From: Dehalococcoidia bacterium UBA6627
GTDB taxonomy: Bacteria; Chloroflexota; Dehalococcoidia; UBA2979
Assembly (NCBI GenBank): GCA_002455955.1
Contig: DKLZ01000044.1
Location: 1 to 11,326 of the forward strand
Length of the DNA stretch: 11,326 bases
Direction: 5' to 3'
Within the stretch, counting starts at the first letter, position 1, and each line of letters starts with the position of its first letter. A program made the translations under genes and the position numbers. The notes under the pieces were generated by a model. The model ran no database searches. It worked only from the letters and a program-made list of their open reading frames with translations, and was not told the origin of the DNA. This document shows positions 6,026 to 11,326 of this stretch, one piece after another.

Positions 6026-6898
6026 ATGACCGTCGACAGCTTTAAGTACTTACCTCATAGTTTCCGTGCAGGTTTCGAACAGGTCGAATTCCAGCATGAT
6101 GAACCCGTCTGGTCACCGCTTGAACATGCAATCGAAGACTCAACAATCGCGCTTCTAACTTCGGCTGGGATCTACGTAAAAGGTGAACAGCAGCCCTTTG
6201 ATCTTGATACCGAACGAGCTAATCCAACCTGGGGTGACCCAACGTATAGGGTAATTCCAAGAGACCTTGAACAGGACCATGTGGGCGTCGCACACCTTCA
6301 CATTAATACTCGTGATATAGAGCGTGATATCAACGTTGCTCTGCCACTTCGGGCTTTTGCAGAATTAGAAGCCGAAGGACGGATCGGTCGACTTGCTGAG
6401 GATCACTATTCGTTCATGGGATATCAGGACTCTAGACTTGCTGACTGGCGAACTACGCAGATACCAGAGGTCGCTAATCGGTTGAAGCAATCAGGGGTTA
6501 GCGCATTAGTTCTCGCACCAGCCTGACCAGCTTGCTGCAAACACGTGCCCGTGCTGGCACGCGAACTGGAACTGACCGGCATTCCCACTGTCACCGTAAC
6601 TATGGTGCCATTCATCGCCGAGCGATTCCGACTATCACGAATAATCGGTGTCCAGTTTCCTTTCGGACATGCTTTTGGCATGCCCGATGATCCTGCCATG
6701 CAACGAACGGTCTCAGAAGCCGCTATCGACCTGCTCGCTAATGCAACAGAACCGGAAACTCGAGTTGATGTTGAAATCGAATGGCCGATAGACGACAAAA
6801 CGGCTTACCGAGACTGGCAACCAACAGAGCCAAGCCCAAGCGTGAAGTACAACAAAGAACGGCGGAAACGGATCGAAGAGCAACGTCCCGCCACCTAA
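6026..6898 (+). CDS. GrdB/PrdB-family selenoprotein (in-frame UGA = Sec167)
   Basis: A 290-residue protein of the glycine/sarcosine/betaine reductase selenoprotein B / D-proline reductase PrdB family, read through a UGA at 6524-6526 as selenocysteine. Upstream of UGA are family segments HSFRAGFEQVEF, WGDPTYRVIPRD, HLHINTRD and GRIGRLAEDHYSFMGYQ, then GVSALVLAPA. Downstream, in the same frame, come PACCKHVPVLARELELTGIPTVTV and FPFGHAFGMPDDPAMQR. In Cys-containing relatives the residue at this junction is the first Cys of a C-x-x-C pair, so here it is U167-x-x-C170, a classic selenol/thiol redox centre. A SECIS-like hairpin follows the UGA. In Stickland fermenters such subunits reductively cleave glycine, betaine or proline. 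Here no partner subunits are visible and the organism seems aerobic, so the substrate is unknown. Selenocysteine synthesis genes must lie elsewhere. The alternative is a nonsense mutation or base error. Confidence 0.85.
6544..6561 (+). promoter_or_regulatory. Candidate bacterial SECIS element
   Basis: CGTGCC (6544-6549) and GGCACG (6556-6561) form a perfect 6-bp, GC-rich stem closing the 6-nt loop CGTGCT. The loop begins 24 nt after the UGA and has a G at its second position followed by U. This agrees with the general bacterial SECIS description: an apical stem-loop a few tens of bases after the UGA, inside the coding region, with G among the first loop bases. It would recruit SelB with Sec-tRNA. 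SelB specificity varies among phyla, so fold alone is not proof. Confidence 0.55.
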
Positions 6899-6913
6899 TA
6901 ACAATCTAACAAT

Positions 6914-6932
6914 GGGATTAATACGAAATCCC
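6914..6932 (+). repeat. Small hairpin after selenoprotein gene
   Basis: GGGATT (6914-6919) and AATCCC (6927-6932) form a 6-bp stem with a 7-nt loop, 15 nt after the stop codon. A competing pair CCCG/CGGG (6930-6933 / 6940-6943) overlaps it. There is no U-run, so it is at most a weak terminator or 3'-end stabiliser. Confidence 0.3.
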
Positions 6933-6961
6933 GTGGAACCGGGAGCGACTGAGAACTAACC

Positions 6962-6977
6962 CACCTATCATTAGGTG
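6962..6977. promoter_or_regulatory. Palindrome and -10 box abutting ctaA start
   Basis: CACCTA-TCAT-TAGGTG is a perfect 6-4-6 inverted repeat that ends at the base before ATG 6978. Inside it, TATCAT (6966-6971) matches five of six -10 bases and is 6 nt from the ATG, the spacing expected for leaderless transcription. A protein bound to the palindrome would block the promoter. If a longer RNA is made, the hairpin would instead hide the start codon region. Confidence 0.4.
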
Positions 6978-7946
6978 ATGACCCGCGCCAACTTTTCCCC
7001 CACTGTCTTCGCCAAGCTTCAACGCAGGTTCTGTGGGTTCACTTGGTGCCTTCTGATATTCACGGTCGTAGTAATCGTAAGCGGTGATGTTGTTCAAGCG
7101 ACCGCATCCGGAGCCGGATGCGGAGAGAGCTGGCCACGCTGTCACGGATCATTGTTCCCAAGCATTAGCGACGCTCATACAGCTATCGAATTTACACACC
7201 GTCTCGCAACAATTGTTCTGAGTATTGGATTCATTTTTCTGCTTGTAAGCGCTTGGAAACTCTACGATCGACAGCATCACATCTGGATCACCGTTCTGAT
7301 TGCCACTTGTTTCTTGATAGTCGAGATATTGCTTGGCGCAGCACTTGTGTTGTTCGGTTGGGTTGAATCCAATGCTTCTTGGGGGCGGGTGATCGCTGAC
7401 GTACTGCATGTCATCAACACTTTTCTACTTGTCGGATCAATTGCACTAATCACCTGGTTTACTCGCGGATATCCAGCACCTAGCCTCGATTTCTCCAAAT
7501 ACCCGACCAAACTCCTAGCTATAATTGTGGTCACGGTACTCTTGATTGCTATCACTGGGACGATCAATTCGCTCGCAGACACACTTGCCCTGTCCAATGA
7601 AGTTGATATTCACGAGACCTCTATCGCGTTGATTCTAATTAGCGTCCGAGGAATCCATCCTGCCATGGCTATCATAGGAGGGCTCGGTATCTTCTACATG
7701 ACACTTCAACTTAGTTATGTAACTACCGGTGGGTTCTCAAAACCATTAATCGCAATACAAACAGTGGTCGCTCTTCAATTTCTTGTAGGCATGTTCAACA
7801 TTATCTTACTGACACCTCTCGAAACTCAGATTCTCCATCTAATCCTCGCTGAGACCCTGTGGGTATTGGTTGTTTTGCTAGTAGCCCAGATACTGACTAC
7901 CGAAAGTCCGACCAAACCACATCTCAATAAGAGGACTTGGAGCTAA
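6978..7946 (+). CDS. ctaA: Heme A synthase (CtaA/Cox15)
   Basis: A 322-residue, roughly eight-helix membrane protein that oxidises the C8 methyl of heme O to the formyl of heme A, the cofactor of aa3-type cytochrome oxidases. Key features: Cys48 and Cys55 in GAGCGESWPRCHG, the disulfide-type pair on the first outer loop of Bacillus-type CtaA; EFTHR with Glu71 and His74; His144 in VLHVINTF; His227 in RGIHPAM; His287 in ILHLILAE. These four His are the expected heme ligands in the two four-helix halves. The start is ATG 6978 (GTG 6975 is also open); there is no Shine-Dalgarno sequence. The 3' end overlaps the convergent methyltransferase gene by 23 bases. No heme O synthase or oxidase gene lies in the window. 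Confidence 0.9.
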   Translation: MTRANFSPTVFAKLQRRFCGFTWCLLIFTVVVIVSGDVVQATASGAGCGESWPRCHGSLFPSISDAHTAIEFTHRLATIVLSIGFIFLLVSAWKLYDRQHHIWITVLIATCFLIVEILLGAALVLFGWVESNASWGRVIADVLHVINTFLLVGSIALITWFTRGYPAPSLDFSKYPTKLLAIIVVTVLLIAITGTINSLADTLALSNEVDIHETSIALILISVRGIHPAMAIIGGLGIFYMTLQLSYVTTGGFSKPLIAIQTVVALQFLVGMFNIILLTPLETQILHLILAETLWVLVVLLVAQILTTESPTKPHLNKRTWS

Positions 7947-8787
7947 TACCCTCCACATTTTTCGACAAACTGGCATTCTTAGTGCATGAACCCACAACTA
8001 CTTCAGGCTGGAGGTATACATCGAATCGGATCGTTGTCCCACGAAACTGGATATCAGGTAAACGCCCATCCATTACTGGAAGCGCTACCCCTTTGTAGGG
8101 ACGCTTCACCACTACCCGCTGACATCCAGTTTCCAGTGCATGTGTAAGAAGTGATGAACCATCATCATCGTCACGTACCAACCGAGCTAGAGCCCAAAGC
8201 TCTTTTTTTGGTCGAGCTTTGCGATTCTTGCCTGAGAACATCGGATCGAGATAAATAACGTCCGGTGGTATATCTAATTCGGACAATATCTGGCAAGAAT
8301 CCCCAGTCATTAGCTTGAGGAGTTGTACAGCATCCTGTAAGACTGGGTGCCCTAGAGCTCGATGTACTCCATCAATCAGTAGAGCAGCGACAACCGGATC
8401 ACGCTCGATCGCAGTGACTTCACATCCTAAAAGAGTCAACAGCATCGCATCCCGACCAAATCCCGCTGTTGCGTCGACGATCTTAATTCGGTCTCCTTTA
8501 TATCCGACAGCTTTTGCCAGCAAGTCACCACGCAACGAGACGATCTGTCTCCGCATAAACTCGTTGGAAACGAAGTCACAAAATACTGGACCGACTTCAG
8601 AATTTGTCTGATGGAGTTCTAGTCGTCCTTTCGTGACAACAAGTAACAACTCATACTCAGTATTGGGACTATCAATCACAGGCAAATCAAGTAACGAAGC
8701 AAGTTCTTCAGTCGTCCCTAGGACATTCGAATTCTCATCCTTCGCATATAGAGCGATCGTCGGAGGGAGATCTGTCTTCGTGATCAT
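7924..8787 (-). CDS. rsmJ: RsmJ-like 16S rRNA (guanine-N2) methyltransferase
   Basis: A 287-residue class I SAM-dependent methyltransferase of the RsmJ (YhiQ, DUF548) family. The E. coli enzyme makes m2G1516 in 16S rRNA. Visible motifs: FCDFVSNEFMRRQ and LAKAVGYKGD before the core; SAM motif I VDATAGFGRDA (104-114); acidic Glu128 in AIERDPVVAALL; catalytic-type YLDPMF (179-184); VVVKRP (225-230); RFDVYL (254-259). These match E. coli RsmJ segment by segment. A C-terminal tail of about 25 polar residues is extra. The start ATG follows immediately after in-frame stops, so no earlier start exists; no Shine-Dalgarno sequence is seen. It lies 48 nt after the acyl-CoA dehydrogenase gene, probably co-transcribed. 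The exact target base is inferred. Confidence 0.82.
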   Translation of the reverse strand: MITKTDLPPTIALYAKDENSNVLGTTEELASLLDLPVIDSPNTEYELLLVVTKGRLELHQTNSEVGPVFCDFVSNEFMRRQIVSLRGDLLAKAVGYKGDRIKIVDATAGFGRDAMLLTLLGCEVTAIERDPVVAALLIDGVHRALGHPVLQDAVQLLKLMTGDSCQILSELDIPPDVIYLDPMFSGKNRKARPKKELWALARLVRDDDDGSSLLTHALETGCQRVVVKRPYKGVALPVMDGRLPDIQFRGTTIRFDVYLQPEVVVGSCTKNASLSKNVEGISSKSSY

Positions 8788-8835
8788 CGCTTGGGGCTAT
8801 CAGTTACTCGCCAAGGTGAATTCCATCACAGGCCA

Positions 8836-10032
8836 CTATCCCCGAGGTAATCCCAGACCGCGCGTTGCAATGATGTTTCGCTGAATCTCGGAACTCCCTC
8901 CCTCTATCGTGTTTGCCGCTGACCTGAGATACCGATATGACGCCTGCGTCGTAGTACTAGGTTCTTCGTTCGAATCGTATAAAGCACTGTAAAGCCCATG
9001 CACTTTCATGTTTAACTGAGCAATACGCTGATTCATCTCAGAACTGAACATCTTCGTCATCGATGCCTCATAGTTCGGCACTAAATCTGCCGCTTGAAGG
9101 GTGATCAACCGGTAGGAAAATAGCAGCGCTACTTCTGCATCGATCACGCGTTCGGCGAATGCCGAACGCACCGCACTTTGCTCAAGCTGTGATCTTTCTC
9201 GTGGCAGAGCCTTCGTTCTTTTGAGTAATTCGCGCAAACTCTTATGAGTTCCGACCGAAGAGCCAATCCCACTTCGTTCGAAATCCATCAGCGTGGCACC
9301 TACATACCATCCACGATTTTCCTCACCAACACGATTTGCTACAGGGACACGCACGTCTTCAAAGAACACTTCGTTGAAGTCAGAATGCCCAGTCATCTGA
9401 GTCAGTGGCCGGACCGTAACACCATCGTTAGTCATCGGGAACATTAGAAATGAAATGCCGCGATGTTTAGGGGCATCTGGATCAGTACGTGAAAGCATGT
9501 ACATCCAGTCCGCCTGATGCGCACCCGATGTCCAAATCTTCTGGCCATTAACCACGTACTCGTCACCATCTCGCATCGCTCGCGTCTGGAGCGATGCAAG
9601 GTCTGAGCCTGCACCTGGCTCCGACCAACCCTGACACCAAGCAATCTCACCCGCCATAATCCGAGGGAGGTGTTCGGTTTTCTGTTCATCAGTACCGTGA
9701 ATGATTAATGTCGGCCCGAGCATCATCGTGCCAAAGCCACCGATGTTACTGACTCCGGCCTTAGCGAATTCTTCATTCAATACTGACTGCTCACGAGAAC
9801 TCAATCCTGCACCGCCAGATTCTACGGGCCAATGCGGTGCCACCCAAGATTTCGAAACGAGCGCATCTCGCCATTCCTCATAGTCAGACATTTTTCCGTC
9901 CGACACAGATTTCGGACCGAATGAAGCGCCGGGATCTTTTCCGTCAGCGCGCAGTGATTTCGTCTCTTCGAGAAACATAACTACTTCGGAACGAAATTCC
10001 GCTTCCGAGGGCGAATCTTTGAAGTCGACCAT
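8836..10032 (-). CDS. Acyl-CoA dehydrogenase family protein
   Basis: A 398-residue FAD-dependent acyl-CoA dehydrogenase, which introduces an alpha-beta double bond in acyl-CoA thioesters. N-terminal helical domain; middle beta domain with WSEPGAGSDLASLQTRA, VNGQKIWTSGAHQADWMYMLSRT and MTGHSDFNEVFFEDVRVP; C-terminal helical domain ending NTIEGGSSEIQRNIIATRGLGLPR. In that tail, the Glu of IEGG occupies the catalytic base position of medium-chain-type enzymes. Length is normal. Start: AGGAG (minus strand, 10044-10040) is 7 nt from ATG 10032 but only 1 nt from ATG 10038, so 10032 is preferred. Substrate chain is unknown; such paralogues in marine bacteria often act on steroid, branched or aromatic side chains. 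No ferredoxin/ETF genes are adjacent. Confidence 0.88.
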   Translation of the reverse strand: MVDFKDSPSEAEFRSEVVMFLEETKSLRADGKDPGASFGPKSVSDGKMSDYEEWRDALVSKSWVAPHWPVESGGAGLSSREQSVLNEEFAKAGVSNIGGFGTMMLGPTLIIHGTDEQKTEHLPRIMAGEIAWCQGWSEPGAGSDLASLQTRAMRDGDEYVVNGQKIWTSGAHQADWMYMLSRTDPDAPKHRGISFLMFPMTNDGVTVRPLTQMTGHSDFNEVFFEDVRVPVANRVGEENRGWYVGATLMDFERSGIGSSVGTHKSLRELLKRTKALPRERSQLEQSAVRSAFAERVIDAEVALLFSYRLITLQAADLVPNYEASMTKMFSSEMNQRIAQLNMKVHGLYSALYDSNEEPSTTTQASYRYLRSAANTIEGGSSEIQRNIIATRGLGLPRG

Positions 10033-10073
10033 TTTCATTCTCCTAAGTCACCACGACACGAATCTCAATGTTC

Positions 10074-10079
10074 ACTATA
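10074..10079 (-). promoter_or_regulatory. Candidate -10 box for acyl-CoA dehydrogenase gene
   Basis: TATAGT on the minus strand matches five of six -10 bases. TTAGGT, 17 nt upstream (10102-10097), is a poor -35. Transcription would start about 35 nt before ATG 10032, leaving room for the AGGAG ribosome site. A perfect 10-bp palindrome TGTCGCGACA (10111-10120) lies just upstream and could bind a regulator. Confidence 0.35.
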
Positions 10080-10129
10080 GCGATCATCTTGTTTCGACCT
10101 AATGTTAACGTGTCGCGACAAAAGAATGA

Positions 10130-11326
10130 TCAACCATCCCAATCGACCGCCTTTTCACTAAGAAAATTACCTCGCAAATTACGCACCGTCTCAGCAGCGA
10201 AATATGCGGCCAACGCGAACGCGCTCACCATCAACGCTCCTGCTGCGATAGTCACACGCACACCGACCATTTCCGCCGTAATTCCAGCCATGAATCCACC
10301 GACCGAGGACATAAAATAAGTCATCGTCCAGATACCCATCACGCGACCACGGAGTTGATCAGGCACCGCTAGCTGAAGCACAGTCATCCCAATTAATAGA
10401 AAGACTTCCTCGGCCAAACCGCCAATCAAAAGCAATACTAAGGCCACTTCAAGTGATCTTGTGGTTGCAAAAACAGCAATAATGACACCGAAAGACAGAG
10501 CAAACCCGAACATCAGACGCCCAGGCATCGTGCCGACACCATAGTGCAGTACTGCATAGGTACCAATAATTGCACCGACTCCAGCAGAGCCTTCCATGAA
10601 TCCAAATCCGGTTGATCCCACCTTGAGCAAATCTTCGGCAAAAATAGGTAACAACACGACGTAGGAAGATCCAAAGACGGAGGCAAAAAACGAGAGCCCA
10701 ATGATTGTAAAAAAGAGTGGTTCCGAAAAGATGAATCGGAGGCCAACCATAATCCCATTCTGATCCATAACCACTGTTTCCGTATTCCGTTCGGGCAATC
10801 GGATCGTTAGCAGCATCACCAGTGCGATAGCCGTTACTGTCGCCGCAACGAAAAATCCTTGACCTGTACCGACCAATGCAATCAATACTCCGCTTGCGGC
10901 CGGTCCAATAATTCGCATCGCTCCCCAGACGCCACTATTCAACGCGACAGCACTAGCCATCGCCGGACGTTCAACTAACCGAGGCAAGAGCGCAACCATC
11001 GAAGGTGCCTGTAATGCTTGGAACGCACCTGTCGCTAAGGCCCATACGATCACCATCCAGAGTGTGACTGTTCCCGTCACAATCAATAGCGCAAGTAGAA
11101 ACAGACTGATGAAACTGAGCAGCTGACTGACTACTAATAAGCGGTAGGGTTCGGTTCGATCTGCTAATGCTCCTGCCGGAATAGACAGTATGATCGTCGG
11201 TAAAGACGTCGCAAGTGAAACTACCCCTAACCAAAATGGCGACTGATCAAGCTCAACGGCGACTAACCAACCAGCGCCGATGAATCGGAACTGCATCCCA
11301 AACACTCGAATTATTGCCGCTAACCA
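10130..11326 (-). CDS. MFS transporter, 5' end outside window
   Basis: A major facilitator superfamily carrier; 398 residues are visible. The frame is open to the last base of the window: WLAAIIRVFGMQFRFIGAGWLVAVE reads as the first membrane helix, so the true start lies beyond the right edge and an internal GTG at 11305 is not the start. About twelve hydrophobic helices are expected, and the motif A-like loop GALADRTEPYRLLV lies between helices 2 and 3. A second, partly degenerate motif PDQLRGRVMGIWTM lies in the C-terminal half. It resembles the DHA3-type (enterobactin exporter/macrolide efflux-like) branch. Substrate unknown. It lies upstream of the acyl-CoA dehydrogenase on the same strand with a gap of about 97 nt that seems to hold a separate promoter. 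Confidence 0.85.
   Translation of the reverse strand, partial: WLAAIIRVFGMQFRFIGAGWLVAVELDQSPFWLGVVSLATSLPTIILSIPAGALADRTEPYRLLVVSQLLSFISLFLLALLIVTGTVTLWMVIVWALATGAFQALQAPSMVALLPRLVERPAMASAVALNSGVWGAMRIIGPAASGVLIALVGTGQGFFVAATVTAIALVMLLTIRLPERNTETVVMDQNGIMVGLRFIFSEPLFFTIIGLSFFASVFGSSYVVLLPIFAEDLLKVGSTGFGFMEGSAGVGAIIGTYAVLHYGVGTMPGRLMFGFALSFGVIIAVFATTRSLEVALVLLLIGGLAEEVFLLIGMTVLQLAVPDQLRGRVMGIWTMTYFMSSVGGFMAGITAEMVGVRVTIAAGALMVSAFALAAYFAAETVRNLRGNFLSEKAVDWDG

Noticed and set aside
6524..6545. Split of the GrdB/PrdB-family gene by a true stop or a frameshift into two genes
   Set aside because: Both halves are in the same frame, no indel is needed, and the only interruption is one UGA at the redox Cys position. 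Both flanks keep family sequence.
7149..7597. Minus-strand open frames opposite ctaA
   Set aside because: The ctaA frame has all expected heme and Cys residues; the opposite frames show no domain.
11303..11305. GTG as the start of the MFS transporter
   Set aside because: The frame stays open to the window edge, and the upstream residues complete the first membrane helix, so the gene is cut by the window.
1..11326. CRISPR array, insertion sequence, prophage or toxin-antitoxin system
   Set aside because: No regularly spaced direct repeats, transposase, integrase or phage-like genes were seen on either strand.

Overview
This looks like a chromosomal stretch from a free-living, aerobic bacterium with moderate GC content (roughly half by eye) and tightly packed genes. 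Aerobic respiration is implied by a heme A synthase (needed for aa3-type oxidases), and beta-oxidation-type metabolism by an acyl-CoA dehydrogenase. The gene mix (type II haloacid dehalogenase family, tungstate transporter, MFS carrier, acyl-CoA dehydrogenase, Cys-pair CtaA) resembles marine planktonic lineages such as SAR202-like Chloroflexota or marine Actinobacteria. That placement is only an impression, because the window holds no marker gene. I see no mobile element, CRISPR array, rRNA or tRNA.

Layout. 1-1117: a HAD-family haloacid-dehalogenase-like gene on the minus strand, then a 271-nt intergenic region. 1118-2735: a stand-alone Lrp/AsnC ligand-binding (RAM) domain protein and a beta-propeller lipoprotein on the plus strand. 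2746-5339: a minus-strand tupA-tupB-tupC operon for tungstate uptake, transcribed divergently from a ModE-like single-domain regulator (5409-5855). A perfect 6-4-6 palindrome in their shared 69-nt intergenic region is the obvious operator candidate. 6026-6898: a GrdB/PrdB-family protein interrupted by one in-frame UGA at exactly the redox-centre position, followed by a SECIS-like hairpin. 6978-7946: ctaA. 7924-11326, all on the minus strand: rsmJ-like rRNA methyltransferase, acyl-CoA dehydrogenase, and an MFS transporter that runs off the right edge.

The main discovery is the selenoprotein. A plain stop-to-stop reading splits it into two unrelated-looking ORFs (ending at 6526 and restarting near 6545). 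They are in the same frame, and joining them through UGA as selenocysteine gives one 290-residue protein with a U-x-x-C motif. It sits in an apparently aerobic genome, with no glycine- or proline-reductase partner genes nearby, and directly downstream of tungstate-handling genes. It may therefore be a selenium-dependent oxidoreductase outside classical Stickland fermentation.

How the genes work together: TupA (binding protein), TupB (permease) and TupC (ATPase) form one importer. The ModE-like protein probably controls it, although it has no metal-sensing domain of its own. The other genes look like independent housekeeping or catabolic units.
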